From Mycolicibacterium confluentis (GTDB lineage Bacteria; Actinomycetota; Actinomycetes; Mycobacteriales; Mycobacteriaceae): 64,000 nt of DNA. The stretch spans positions 2,728,001-2,792,000 of the forward strand of contig NZ_AP022612.1 of the NCBI RefSeq assembly GCF_010729895.1, read 5' to 3'. Every line of letters begins with the position of its first letter. Position 1 is the first letter of the stretch. Shown piece by piece: positions 33,697 to 43,050 of the stretch. The position numbers were made by a program, and so were the translations under genes. Under the pieces are notes generated by a model. It was given only the letters and a program-made list of their open reading frames with translations, did no database searches and was not told the origin of the DNA.

Positions 33697-34709
33697 GCCT
33701 GTTCGGCCTGGTCCGGCACGAGGCTCAACAGCAGGTCGGGCTCGACGTGCTCGATCACGTCGTACCGCCATTTCGAGGCCCGGGTGATCGAGGCGACGCC
33801 CACGTCGTCGACGACGGAGTTGGGGCCGCCGAGCAGGATCGGCGCGACGTAGGCCAGGATCCGGTCCACCAGGCCGGCCCGCAGGAACGCCGACGCGAGC
33901 GCGGCGCCGCCCTCGATGAAGACGTCGGTGCGGTCGGTCAGGGCCCGGATCACCTCGTGCGGATCGTGCGTGCGGATCAGCATGGTGCGCGAATCCTCGT
34001 TGAGGACATTGGCGTCCTGCGAGATCTCCCGCATGCCGACGACGACCCGAAGCGGTTGATGCTCGGCCAGTTCCCCCTCTGGGGTGCGCGCCGTCAGGCG
34101 CGGATCGTCGGCGAACACCGTCCCGGTCCCCACCACGATGGCGTCGGAGGCGGCACGGCGACGGTGCACATCGGCGCGTGCCACGGGTCCGGTGATCCAC
34201 TGGCTGCTGCCGTCGGCGGCCGCGCTGCGCCCGTCGATGCTGCCGGCGAATTTCCACGTCACGTGGGGTCGTCCGGTGCGCTGCTTGTGCAGCCACTCGC
34301 GCAGTGACCCGGACTCGACGTCACCGGCGAGTACACCGCCGAGCACCTCGACGCCCGCCTCGGCGAGCGCCGCCGCACCACCCGCGGCCTCCTGATTCGG
34401 ATCGGACACCGCGAAGACGACGCGCGAAACACCCGCCGCCAGAAGCGCTTCCACACAGGGTGGGGTCCGGCCGTGATGGTTGCACGGTTCCAGCGTGACG
34501 ACGGCCGTGCCCCCGCGGGCGGCCGCACCAGCCTGCCGCAGCGCCATCACCTCGGCGTGTGCACCGCCGACGGGTTGGGTGCCGCCGGCTCCGACGATGT
34601 CGCCGTTGGCGTTCAGGATGACCGCTCCGACAGGAGGATTCGGGTACGTGCTGCCCTTGACTCGTTCGGCCTCGGCGATCGCCGCCCGCATGGCGGCCTC
34701 GGGGGTCAC
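33693..34709 (-). CDS. ribD: Bifunctional riboflavin deaminase/reductase
   Basis: A 338-residue fusion (ribG in M. tuberculosis). The N-terminal cytidine-deaminase-like domain (about 1-140) has the zinc motif HAEVMAL and [11 protein letters not shown]. The C-terminal reductase (about 145-335) has [10 protein letters not shown] and [14 protein letters not shown]. Together they convert the GTP-derived pyrimidine to the ribitylamino form. The GTG start overlaps the rpe stop (GTGA), and the gene ends the fmt-rsmB-rpe-ribD run. Confidence 0.95.
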   Translation of the reverse strand: MTPEAAMRAAIAEAERVKGSTYPNPPVGAVILNANGDIVGAGGTQPVGGAHAEVMALRQAGAAARGGTAVVTLEPCNHHGRTPPCVEALLAAGVSRVVFAVSDPNQEAAGGAAALAEAGVEVLGGVLAGDVESGSLREWLHKQRTGRPHVTWKFAGSIDGRSAAADGSSQWITGPVARADVHRRRAASDAIVVGTGTVFADDPRLTARTPEGELAEHQPLRVVVGMREISQDANVLNEDSRTMLIRTHDPHEVIRALTDRTDVFIEGGAALASAFLRAGLVDRILAYVAPILLGGPNSVVDDVGVASITRASKWRYDVIEHVEPDLLLSLVPDQAEQA

Positions 34710-35404
34710 AGCGCCAGGTGAGGTGCGGCCGCCGCGGCCTGGGCCCGAAGCGCCCGCACCGCCTCGGCGGGGTCCGCCGCGTTGTACACCGCGGATCCGG
34801 CGACGAAGCAGTCCACCCCGGCCTCAGCGGCCGCCTCGATGGTGTCGGAGTTGATGCCGCCGTCGATCTCCACGACGATGGTCAACTCCCCCGCGTCGAC
34901 CAGGCGGCGGACGACGCCAACCTTGGACAGCACCTCGGGGATGAACTTCTGGCCGCCGAATCCGGGTTCGACGGACATGATCAGCAGGGTGTCGAACTCC
35001 GGCAGGATCTCGAGGTACGGATCGATCGGGGTGCCGGGCTTGACCGACAGGCCGGCCTTGGCTCCCGCCGCGCGGATGTCGCGGGCCACCTTCACGGGCT
35101 GCTGCGTCGCCTCGGCGTGAAAGGTCACGTTGTAGGCGCCGGCCTCGGCGTACGGCGGGGCCCAGCGCTCGGGCTCCTCGATCATCAGATGGCAGTCCAT
35201 CGGGATGTCCGTGACCTTCAGCAGGCTCTCGACGATCGGCAGGCCCAACGTCAGGTTGGGCACGAAGTGGTTGTCCATGACATCCACGTGCAGCCAATCC
35301 GCACCCGCGACGGCGGCCACCTCATCAGCCAACCGGGCGAAATCAGCGGACAGGATGGACGGGGCGATCAGGGGGCGTTCAGATGCAGCAGACACGACGA
35401 TCAC
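34706..35404 (-). CDS. rpe: Ribulose-phosphate 3-epimerase
   Basis: A 232-residue TIM barrel interconverting ribulose 5-phosphate and xylulose 5-phosphate. Metal ligands lie in [14 protein letters not shown] and [20 protein letters not shown] is the flexible loop. The residue after VMD is Asn (VMDNHFVPN), where most relatives have Gly. The GTG at 35404 overlaps the rsmB stop; a GTG three codons further in is also possible. Located in the fmt operon rather than with tkt-tal. Confidence 0.94.
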   Translation of the reverse strand: MIVVSAASERPLIAPSILSADFARLADEVAAVAGADWLHVDVMDNHFVPNLTLGLPIVESLLKVTDIPMDCHLMIEEPERWAPPYAEAGAYNVTFHAEATQQPVKVARDIRAAGAKAGLSVKPGTPIDPYLEILPEFDTLLIMSVEPGFGGQKFIPEVLSKVGVVRRLVDAGELTIVVEIDGGINSDTIEAAAEAGVDCFVAGSAVYNAADPAEAVRALRAQAAAAAPHLAL

Positions 35405-36792
35405 CCTACTGTCAGCGCCGCGGCGAACATCGCATCAGTGCCGTGCCGATGCGGCCACAACTGGACGTACTGGCCCTGCGGACCCGTGGCGGTGCCCTGC
35501 GCCGGAGCGAACAGTGCCGGGGTGTCCAGCAGCGTGACGTTGTGGCGACGGACCGCGTCGGCGACCACACCCGCGGTCTCCGCCAGATGCGGTGAGCAGG
35601 TCGCGTACAGCACGACGCCGCCGGGCCGGGTCATGGCGATCGCCGAGGCCAGCAGTTCCTTCTGCAGTTTGGTCAGTTCGGGCACGTCGGAGGGGTTGCG
35701 ACGCCAGCGGGCCTCGGGGCGGCGGCGCAGCGCACCCAGTCCGGTGCAGGGCGCGTCGACCAGCACCCGGTCGAAACCTGCCGCTGCCCCCGGCAGCAAC
35801 TCTCGGCCGTCGGCCTCCACCACCTCGACGTCGAGGCCACGGGTGTTCTCGCGGACCATGTCGGCGCGCTGGGACGCGGGTTCGATCGCCGTCACGCGGG
35901 CGCCGGTCTGCGCGCCGATCGCAGCGATCAGCGCGGTCTTGCCGCCGGGGCCCGAACACAGGTCCAGCCAGCGTCCGCCGTCGGGACCGCGCAGGGGTGC
36001 CCGGGTCAGCGCCTGGGCCACCAACTGGCTGCCCTCGTCCTGCACGAGCGCCGCGCCGTCACGCACGGGGGCGAGCGCGCCGGGATCACCGCCCGGCAGA
36101 TACACCGCGTACGGCGAGTAATCACCGGGCGTCCCGCCGACGGCCTCGGCCAACTCCGCGGCCGTCAGCACCCCGGGGCGAGCCGCCAGGTGCACCTTCG
36201 GGCGGTCGTCGTCGGCGGTCAGCAGCGCGTCGAGTTCACCCGCGCTCGCCCCCAACGCATCGGCGAAGGCCTGTGCGATCCAGCGCGGGTGCGCGTGCGC
36301 GAACGCGGTGTACCCGACGGGGTCGGTGCGGCGGTCCGGCGCCAGTTCGGCGATCCAGGCCTGCTCGTCCTTGGCGGAGATGGCACGCAGCACGGCGTTG
36401 ACGAAACCGCCTCGGGCGAAGTCGAATTCGATCTTCGCCTGATCGACGGTGGTGGCCAGCACGGCGTGCGGCTCGACCCTGGTGCGCAGCAGCTGATAGG
36501 CACCGAGCCGCAGCAGGTCGAGCAGCACGGGGTCGATGCGATCGGTGGGCCGATCGGCGGCCGCGGCGATGATCGCGTCGAGCAGGCCCCGGCAGCGTGA
36601 CGTGCCATAGGTCAGCTCGCTGGCGAACGCGGCGTCACGGCCCGTGATCCCGCGCTCGCGCAGCAGGGCGGGCAGCAACAGGTTGGCGTAGGAGTCCCGG
36701 GTCGAGACAGCCCGCAGGACGTCGAAGGCGGCCCGCCGAGCGGGATCCATCGCCTTGGGGGCCCGCCCGCGCCCTCCGCGTTTGTCGCTCAT
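35401..36792 (-). CDS. rsmB: 16S rRNA m5C methyltransferase (RsmB/Fmu family)
   Basis: A 463-residue protein with an N-terminal NusB-like RNA-binding domain (about 15-140) and a C-terminal SAM-dependent Rossmann domain ([14 protein letters not shown]). The two catalytic cysteine motifs of RNA m5C methylases are present: DAPCTGLG and [10 protein letters not shown]. The ATG at 36792 overlaps the fmt stop (ATGA). Target C967-equivalent in 16S rRNA is known only for E. coli. Confidence 0.93.
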   Translation of the reverse strand: MSDKRGGRGRAPKAMDPARRAAFDVLRAVSTRDSYANLLLPALLRERGITGRDAAFASELTYGTSRCRGLLDAIIAAAADRPTDRIDPVLLDLLRLGAYQLLRTRVEPHAVLATTVDQAKIEFDFARGGFVNAVLRAISAKDEQAWIAELAPDRRTDPVGYTAFAHAHPRWIAQAFADALGASAGELDALLTADDDRPKVHLAARPGVLTAAELAEAVGGTPGDYSPYAVYLPGGDPGALAPVRDGAALVQDEGSQLVAQALTRAPLRGPDGGRWLDLCSGPGGKTALIAAIGAQTGARVTAIEPASQRADMVRENTRGLDVEVVEADGRELLPGAAAGFDRVLVDAPCTGLGALRRRPEARWRRNPSDVPELTKLQKELLASAIAMTRPGGVVLYATCSPHLAETAGVVADAVRRHNVTLLDTPALFAPAQGTATGPQGQYVQLWPHRHGTDAMFAAALTVG

Positions 36793-37718
36793 GACGCGTC
36801 CACCCCGTCGGACAGGCGTGCACCGCGGGCCCAGTCGGCCGCGGCCATGGGTTTCTTGCCGGGCGGTTGCAGCACACCGAGTACCACCGCCTGCGAGCCC
36901 GTGCCGATGCGCACGCTGCGCCTGCCGGCCTCGACGCGTCCCGGGGGGAGCGCCTCGCCGTCGGGGTCGACGGTGACGGGCCCGAGTTTGACCCGGACGT
37001 CGCCGATCACGGTCCACGCCCCGGGCGCGGGGGTGTGCGCGCGGATGCGACGTTCGACGATGTGGGCGGGCAGGTTCCAGTCCACGCGGGCCTGTTCGAC
37101 GGTGATCTTGGGGGCCAGCGAGACACCGTCGGTCGACTGCGGCACCGCGTTCAGCACACCGTCCTCGACGCCGTCGAGGGTGGCTTCGAGCAGACCCGCG
37201 CCGGCGTCGGCGAGGCGCGTCAGCAGATCACCCGAGGTGTCGGTCGGGGCGATCGTCTCGGTGATCACTCCGTACACCGGGCCGGTGTCGAGGTCGGGTT
37301 CGATCTGGAAGGTGCTCGCGCCGGTGACGGAGTCGCCTGCCGCGATCGCGGCCTGCACCGGGGCGGCGCCGCGCCAGGCGGGCAACACCGAGAAGTGCAG
37401 ATTGATCCACCCGTACCGGGGCACCGCGAGCAGCTCGGGCTTGAGCAGCGCCCCGTAGGCCACCACGGCGCAGCAGTCGGGAGCCAGTTCGGTCAGTTCG
37501 GCGACGAACTCGGGCTCGTTGGGGCGGGCCGGCCGCAGCACCGGAATGCCCTGTTCCAAGGCCAGTTTCGCGACGGGCGACGGCGCAGGCTTGCCGCGCC
37601 GGCCCGCGGCCGCGTCGGGGCGGGTGAGCACCGCCACGACGTCGTGCCGGGGCGAGTCGATGAGCCGCTGCAACGACGGCAGGGCGGGCTCCGGGGTGCC
37701 GGCAAAGACGAGACGCAC
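36789..37718 (-). CDS. fmt: Methionyl-tRNA formyltransferase
   Basis: A 309-residue enzyme that formylates initiator Met-tRNA. The formyl-binding [13 protein letters not shown] motif (near 107-119) and the N-terminal [13 protein letters not shown] are typical; a C-terminal tRNA-binding domain follows. The GTG start lies six bases after TAGACT, so the message that makes the formylation enzyme is itself predicted to be leaderless. First gene of fmt-rsmB-rpe-ribD, all overlapping by ATGA or GTGA. Confidence 0.95.
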   Translation of the reverse strand: MRLVFAGTPEPALPSLQRLIDSPRHDVVAVLTRPDAAAGRRGKPAPSPVAKLALEQGIPVLRPARPNEPEFVAELTELAPDCCAVVAYGALLKPELLAVPRYGWINLHFSVLPAWRGAAPVQAAIAAGDSVTGASTFQIEPDLDTGPVYGVITETIAPTDTSGDLLTRLADAGAGLLEATLDGVEDGVLNAVPQSTDGVSLAPKITVEQARVDWNLPAHIVERRIRAHTPAPGAWTVIGDVRVKLGPVTVDPDGEALPPGRVEAGRRSVRIGTGSQAVVLGVLQPPGKKPMAAADWARGARLSDGVDAS

Positions 37719-37724
37719 CGCGTC

Positions 37725-37730
37725 AGTCTA
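37725..37730 (-). promoter_or_regulatory. Candidate -10, leaderless start of fmt
   Basis: TAGACT on the minus strand, six bases before the GTG, within the 42-bp gap after lemA. Confidence 0.55.
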
Positions 37731-37760
37731 GGCGGGCGACGGCGCAGCGCCGCAAACCGC

Positions 37761-38297
37761 TCATCGCGGGGTCTGGTAGTACTCCCGTTCACCCACGCCG
37801 GTCGGGCCCGCGACGAACATCCACGGGATGCTGCCGATGGTCCGATTCAGGGAGGCGACCGCGTCGTTGTAGTACTGCCGGGCGAACGCCAACTTGTCCT
37901 CGGTGTCGGCGAGGTTCTGCTGCAGGTTGAGGAAGTTGGTCGACGAGTTCAGCTGCGGGTAGGTCTGCCCCAGTGCCAGCACCTGGCCCACCGCGTTGTC
38001 GAAGTCGCGTTCGGCGGCGCTGCGCTGCGCGACGGAGGTGCCCGTCGTCGACGACGCCAGGGCGGCCCGCGCGGTCGTGACATGATCCAGAATCGCCTTC
38101 TCGTGCGCCGCGAAGGACGCCACGGTGCTGACCAGGCCCGGAATCAGGGACGCGCGCCGAGTCAACTGCACGTCGATTCCGCCGAGGGCTTCGTCGACGC
38201 GGACGTCGGCCGCCCGAATCTTGTTGTAGCCCACCACGAACACCACCAGCACCGCAATCGCGATGAGCAGCACCAGCACCAACACGAACCTCACCAT
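37761..38297 (-). CDS. LemA-family membrane protein
   Basis: A 178-residue LemA-like protein: one N-terminal membrane helix (about 3-24), then an all-helical domain with GYNKIRAADVRVDEALGGIDVQLTRR broken into the family's conserved stretch (VDEALGGIDVQLTRRASLIP). The ATG overlaps the last codons of the upstream DUF2207 gene, and the pair LemA/DUF2207 (or TPM domain) is a recurrent neighbour pair in bacteria. Function unresolved; a membrane-stress role is only an inference. Confidence 0.87.
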   Translation of the reverse strand: MVRFVLVLVLLIAIAVLVVFVVGYNKIRAADVRVDEALGGIDVQLTRRASLIPGLVSTVASFAAHEKAILDHVTTARAALASSTTGTSVAQRSAAERDFDNAVGQVLALGQTYPQLNSSTNFLNLQQNLADTEDKLAFARQYYNDAVASLNRTIGSIPWMFVAGPTGVGEREYYQTPR

Positions 38298-40114
38298 GAG
38301 CCGCCTCCTCCGCCGCCGCCCCCGCCTCCACCACCACCGCCTCCGCCACCACCGCCGCCTCCGCTGCTGGAGGACGTCTGGGTGGCCGCGTAGGCGCCGA
38401 TCGAGGAGGACAGAGCTGATTCGAAACTGTCGAAACTGGGTGCGCCGGAACTGTCCGTGAAGGACTGACCGGAACCAGACGATTGGTACCAATCAGGCTG
38501 CGGGGCAACCTGTCCGGTGAGATCGTGATACTTCTTCGCCCACAGCGCGGCCGCCCCTCCCGCGACCGCGTACGGCAGGTATGCGGTGTAGAGGTCCTTG
38601 CGGGCAGCGAAGTCGAATCGTGCCTCGGCCGCGTCGGTGACCAGCATGCGGTGGAATCCACCCGCGCGTGACCACAGTTCGCGGCCCGCTGCGGTGCGCC
38701 GGCTTCCGACCCCGTCGACCCATGCGGGCGCCGTGAGAAGGAAGACCACAGCGAAGGGGATCACCCACATGGTCACCGGGAACAGGAATCGGAAGACGGC
38801 CATGCCCGCGCACACCAGAGCGATCAGATTGACCACCCGCACGGCGTACTCCACGCGACGCTTCACCATCAGACCCTCATCGAAAGCCCACTTTCGCACC
38901 GCATCGGCCTGCTCCGACTTGGCTTTGGAGAGCCGCTCCCCCGATTTCGCGGTGCCGTTGGCGTCGAACTCGCCGCCGGGTTTGTTGATCTTGAGCGCGG
39001 ACGCGAGCGTCAGGCTGACGGGATCGACGTCGGCCCAGTCGGCGAGTTTGGCGTCGTTGCGGATCGACCACTTCTTCTTGCCCACCTGGTTCATCTGGAT
39101 GAGCCCACGGTCGGCGAGGTGGAACAGCGTGGCGGTCACCGCGTTGTCGCTGACCGACTCGGTCCGGATGTACTCGGTCTGTACGGGGCCCAACCCCTCG
39201 GGCGGCGCGTACTGCAGCGGAAAACCCGGTGGTTTCTCCACCGTGCTCCGGTACAGCAGGATCGCGCCGATCGCCCCGAGGATCGTCCACGCGATCGCCC
39301 ACTGCACGCCCGACACCGACCGGCCCAGGATCCGGTCGAATTCGAAGGCCCAGGGCAGTTCGGCCCGTGGCGGTGTGGGCATGTCGACCCCGGCCCGCAC
39401 GGTCACAGGTGTGCGCGGTTGCAGTCCCTCGGTCGCCACGGTCAGTGTCCTGCCGTCGGCGCTCAGTTGCGTGCACGGCTCACCCGTTCCCACGCCCACC
39501 GAGCACTGCGCTCCCGTGATGGCCGCGGGCAGGGTCACCGTGACGGAGGAGCGATAGATGTAGTTGTCCCAGCCCGGCGAGATCACGTTCCAGTAGAACA
39601 CCGTCGGCGGTGTGTCCGTGATGGTGCCGGTGTCGCTGGCGAAACTCTTGGCCGCTGCGGTGTCGCCGGGATCGAGGACTCCCGGGACCGTGTAGCGGAT
39701 CTCGAAGATGTGCTCGCCGTAGTCCAGGTAGCTGTCCGGGTCGCCGATCTTCGCGACGCTGAACCGGTCGCCGTTGCGCCACAGCATTTCGTAGGGGATC
39801 GTGTCGCCGTCCATCAGGATCGAGGTGATCTCGGGCACCTGACGGATGCGGGAATTGTTGGGGTTGACCACATCCCAGTAACGGAACAGGCCATGCCTGC
39901 CGCTGGGGAAGTCCGCGGTGATCGTCTCGGTCGCAGTCAGGTTGCCGTCCGCGTCCACCTGGTAGTCGGCGACATAGTCGGTGATGGTGACCGGGTCGGA
40001 CGGCGGGCTGGCATTCTCGTCGGGCGCGTCGGTGAACACGGCGGGCCAGAGCACGGCGCCAGCGAGCAGGAGGAACAGGATCGTCCACTTGAACAGCCGG
40101 CCCAACCAGCCCAT
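38291..40114 (-). CDS. DUF2207 membrane protein with C-terminal poly-glycine tail
   Basis: A 607-residue protein. It has an N-terminal hydrophobic signal/anchor (about 8-28), an extracytoplasmic DUF2207 beta domain (about 40-250), a membrane helix near 275-292, a cytoplasmic segment, two more helices near 440-480, and a Ser-rich stretch. It ends in 21 consecutive glycines followed by SW. Such G-rich SW endings are usual for this family and for TPM-domain relatives. The ATG follows GAGGG, and a TAGTGT just upstream is a possible -10. Its stop lies within the lemA start region (ATGGTGA), so translation is probably coupled. Confidence 0.86.
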   Translation of the reverse strand: MGWLGRLFKWTILFLLLAGAVLWPAVFTDAPDENASPPSDPVTITDYVADYQVDADGNLTATETITADFPSGRHGLFRYWDVVNPNNSRIRQVPEITSILMDGDTIPYEMLWRNGDRFSVAKIGDPDSYLDYGEHIFEIRYTVPGVLDPGDTAAAKSFASDTGTITDTPPTVFYWNVISPGWDNYIYRSSVTVTLPAAITGAQCSVGVGTGEPCTQLSADGRTLTVATEGLQPRTPVTVRAGVDMPTPPRAELPWAFEFDRILGRSVSGVQWAIAWTILGAIGAILLYRSTVEKPPGFPLQYAPPEGLGPVQTEYIRTESVSDNAVTATLFHLADRGLIQMNQVGKKKWSIRNDAKLADWADVDPVSLTLASALKINKPGGEFDANGTAKSGERLSKAKSEQADAVRKWAFDEGLMVKRRVEYAVRVVNLIALVCAGMAVFRFLFPVTMWVIPFAVVFLLTAPAWVDGVGSRRTAAGRELWSRAGGFHRMLVTDAAEARFDFAARKDLYTAYLPYAVAGGAAALWAKKYHDLTGQVAPQPDWYQSSGSGQSFTDSSGAPSFDSFESALSSSIGAYAATQTSSSSGGGGGGGGGGGGGGGGGGGGGSW

Positions 40115-40256
40115 GCATCACCCTCGACTCTCTGCGCTGGGCTACACACTAAGCGCAACAGCGTGATGTGCGAGTCCGGATCGGCGGCCGTGCACCACGA
40201 GCCACCACCACCGCGGCACCGGCGCCTGCTCGCCCGCCCCCCTCAGCTGGTGCTCC

Positions 40257-42278
40257 TCAGCCTATGTGCAGTGGATCCACCTGAACTCGCACCAATTCGT
40301 GGTCGCGGCGCGCGCTGAGCACCCCGGTGGCGCGTCGAAGCGTCGACGCGAGCTCCAGACCCTGGTCTCGTCTCACGCGCACGAGCATGCGGATCACCTC
40401 GGCGTCGGGGTCGAGTCCGGCGGGCCGCCTTGCGCCGAGGGGCAGGTCGACGGGGCCGAGGACGTCCATCGGGCCCGCGAGGTCACCGGGCAGGCCCGCC
40501 GTCTCCAGCAGTGCGGAAACCCCGTCGGAGGTTCCGTCGAGGGCGGCGATGTGCACGCTCGGCGGCAGGCCCACCTCGGCGCGGGAGTCGAGTTCGGCTT
40601 CAGCGGCCCCGACCGGGTCCCAGCGCACCAGGCACTGGACCGTCGGCAGCGATGCCTCGGCCACCACGACCACCGCCCCGCCCTCGGAATGCGGACGCAC
40701 CAGCGCCGCCGCCCCCAGCCATCGCCGCAGCGTGTCCTCCGCGGCGCGCAGATCCTGACGGCCCAAAAGCGCCCAGGCGTCCAGCAGCAGTGCCGCGCCG
40801 TACCCGTGCGGTGCCGCGGGTTCGGCACCCGGCGTCGCGACCGCGACCACCGGGCCGTCCTCGACCGTGCTCACCATCGACTCGCCCGACGATGTGACGA
40901 TCGTCGTCCCCGGGAACGCGCGGCCCAATTCCTCTGCGGTCCTGCGGGATCCGATCACGACGGCGCGCACCGCGTCCGAACCGCAGCGCACGCAGCGCAG
41001 CGTCGAGTCGTGCCGCCCGCACCATCGGCACACCGCACCGGTGGTGAGCCGATCGGTGAGCGACAGCGGGCCCGTGCAGTGTCGGCAGCGGGCCACGGTG
41101 CGGCACTTGGCGCACGCCAGCGACGGCACGTATCCGCGCCGCGGCACCTGCACCAGCACGGGCCGCTCGGCCTGCAGTGCGGTCCGCGCGGCCTGCAGTG
41201 CCACCGAGGGCAGACGCGCCGAATGCGCGGCGGCATCCCGTTCCTGCTGGAAGCCGTCGTTCTCCAACGCCACGACGCGCGGTGCGCGGGCCCGCAGCAC
41301 GGGACGCGTCGCCACCAGATCGTGGGCCCACCCACTGCGCACCAGTGCCTGCGCCTCGGCGGTCCGCGCGTAGCCGCCGATGACTGCGGCACAACGCATC
41401 TGATGTGCCCGCAGCATCGCCACGTCGCGCGCGTGCGGATAGGGCGCGCGCGGTTCGGCCAGGGTGTCGTCGCCGTCGTCCCAGATCAGCACCAGGCCCA
41501 GCGCCGTCACGGGCGCGAACACCGCACTGCGGGTGCCGATCACGACCGAGGCGTTGCCGCGCAGGGCCGCCAGCCACCGTCGGTAGCGCGCGGAGGGGCC
41601 CAGGCCCGCCGAGAGCGCGACGACCGTCGAGGCCGCATCCTTGCCGAGTCGCGCCACGGTGCTGGCGTACAGCGCGTCGACATCGCGCTGATCGGGCACC
41701 ACCGCGACGACACCCCGTCCCCCGCACAGCGTCGCCGCGGCCATGTCGGCGAAGCGGTCGGCCCAGGACTCACCGGGCAGCGCCTGCCACACCGCGCGCA
41801 CGGCCCGCGCCTCGGCGAGCGCCGTCAGGAACGACTCCCCTCCGCGATATCCCGACCACGGCGTCGGGTCCGGCGGCTCGAACGTCAAAGGTGTTTCCGC
41901 CGTGGCGATGTCTCGTTCTGCGCGGGCGTGCCGGGGTGGGATGGCCAGCCGCAGCACGTCGGCGCGGATACCCGCGTACCGTGCCGCGACGGCGTCGACC
42001 AGTCTGCGGATCTCCGGGGTCAGCACGGGTTCAGCCGACACCACCCGATCGAGCCAGCCGAGTTTCCCGGCGTGGTCGGTGTCGCTGCGACGTTCCAGGA
42101 TGAACCCGTCGACCAGACGGCCGTGGAACCGCACTCGAACCCGGACCCCGGGTTGGGCGTCATCGGACTGTTCGGCGCTGACCAGGTAGTCGAACTCGCG
42201 ATCGAGGTGCGGCACGGTGAGCATCGGCAGCACCCGGGCGATGGGTTCGTGCTCGGCCGCTGTCCGGGTACTGGTCAC
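40257..42278 (-). CDS. priA: PriA-like replication restart protein without helicase motifs
   Basis: A 673-residue actinobacterial PriA. The DNA-binding N terminus (HLDREFDYLV) and four zinc CxxC pairs (CAKC, CRHC, CRWC, CVRC, about 388-433) are kept. The helicase core is degenerate: the Walker A position reads LPGESWAD instead of GSGKT (near 163), and the DEEH box reads IWDDGDD (near 262). Loss of ATPase motifs is known for actinobacterial PriA, so a loader or structural role at stalled forks is likelier than unwinding. The GTG overlaps the stop of the upstream YhhN gene. Confidence 0.9.
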   Translation of the reverse strand: MTSTRTAAEHEPIARVLPMLTVPHLDREFDYLVSAEQSDDAQPGVRVRVRFHGRLVDGFILERRSDTDHAGKLGWLDRVVSAEPVLTPEIRRLVDAVAARYAGIRADVLRLAIPPRHARAERDIATAETPLTFEPPDPTPWSGYRGGESFLTALAEARAVRAVWQALPGESWADRFADMAAATLCGGRGVVAVVPDQRDVDALYASTVARLGKDAASTVVALSAGLGPSARYRRWLAALRGNASVVIGTRSAVFAPVTALGLVLIWDDGDDTLAEPRAPYPHARDVAMLRAHQMRCAAVIGGYARTAEAQALVRSGWAHDLVATRPVLRARAPRVVALENDGFQQERDAAAHSARLPSVALQAARTALQAERPVLVQVPRRGYVPSLACAKCRTVARCRHCTGPLSLTDRLTTGAVCRWCGRHDSTLRCVRCGSDAVRAVVIGSRRTAEELGRAFPGTTIVTSSGESMVSTVEDGPVVAVATPGAEPAAPHGYGAALLLDAWALLGRQDLRAAEDTLRRWLGAAALVRPHSEGGAVVVVAEASLPTVQCLVRWDPVGAAEAELDSRAEVGLPPSVHIAALDGTSDGVSALLETAGLPGDLAGPMDVLGPVDLPLGARRPAGLDPDAEVIRMLVRVRRDQGLELASTLRRATGVLSARRDHELVRVQVDPLHIG

Positions 42279-42991
42279 CGCACCAGTTCAGCAGGCTGCA
42301 CCGACGAACGCCGAAAGAGCAGGCCCGCGGTGATCATGACCATCGCGGCCGCGTAGGCCCACCAGATCGGCACGGCCAGCAGTTGGTCGTGGCGGACGAA
42401 CTCCGAGATGCCGATCATCGAGTCCGACACCGCGAAGGACACCGCGCCCAGCGCGGTCCACACCGTGGGCAGGCGGGCCATCAGCGCCGCACACACCATT
42501 GCGCCGAGCACCGTGATGTACAGCGTGACCGGCACCGTCAACCCCTGCTCGGCCAGATTCGGCCAGAACCAGACCAGCAGCGCGATGCACGACACGACGA
42601 CCACCGCCGCGGCGACCAGGCGCACCGGCGACGGTGACCACAGCGGGATCAGCGCACCGAGGAAGCACACATGGGCCACCAGGAACGCCCCGAGACCGCC
42701 GACGAACGAGGGTTCCCACCACGGGATCGCGAGCAGGAAGTCGCCCAGCGCCGAGAACAGCAGGGCCGCAACGAGCCACCGTCGCTCCCGGATCAGGGGG
42801 TGCGCGGTGGCTGCGACCGCCAGCAGGACGGCCATCAGGGCCTTCACGACGGGCTGACCGGCGAACTGCCCGGTCAGTGCCGCGCCAGCGGGTGAGGAGA
42901 CGGCGACCGCGATCAGGAATACGCCGTAGGCGGCACCGACGACCGCGCCGGCCAACCACATCTGCGTTCGGAGTTCTGGAGGCGTGACCAC
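42275..42991 (-). CDS. YhhN/TMEM86-family membrane protein
   Basis: A 238-residue protein with about eight hydrophobic helices and the family's LLFSALGDFLLAIP and VSFAVSDSMIGISEF segments. The eukaryotic relative TMEM86 and some bacterial members are lysoplasmalogenases; two conserved Asp positions (GD and SD) are present. Activity in mycobacteria, which lack plasmalogens as far as I know, is unknown. The GTG at 42991 lies six bases after TACCTT, and its own stop overlaps priA. It corresponds to Rv1401 by position. Confidence 0.82.
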   Translation of the reverse strand: MVTPPELRTQMWLAGAVVGAAYGVFLIAVAVSSPAGAALTGQFAGQPVVKALMAVLLAVAATAHPLIRERRWLVAALLFSALGDFLLAIPWWEPSFVGGLGAFLVAHVCFLGALIPLWSPSPVRLVAAAVVVVSCIALLVWFWPNLAEQGLTVPVTLYITVLGAMVCAALMARLPTVWTALGAVSFAVSDSMIGISEFVRHDQLLAVPIWWAYAAAMVMITAGLLFRRSSVQPAELVR

Positions 42992-42997
42992 CCTGCG

Positions 42998-43003
42998 AAG
43001 GTA
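42998..43003 (-). promoter_or_regulatory. Candidate -10, leaderless start of the YhhN gene and priA
   Basis: TACCTT on the minus strand, six bases before the GTG at 42991. It pairs with a divergent leaderless -10 for the esterase gene 36 bp away. Confidence 0.5.
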
Positions 43004-43038
43004 GCGGACGGGTCGAGCAGGGCAACACTGCGAACGGC

Positions 43039-43044
43039 TAGGTT
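43039..43044 (+). promoter_or_regulatory. Candidate -10, leaderless start of the esterase gene
   Basis: TAGGTT, six bases before the ATG at 43051. Confidence 0.55.
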
Positions 43045-43050
43045 GGTGCG

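Noticed and set aside
38298..38373. A microsatellite or CRISPR-like repeat (CCG/CCA/CCT run)
   Set aside because: It is the coding sequence of the glycine tail with mixed glycine codons; there are no spaced repeats.
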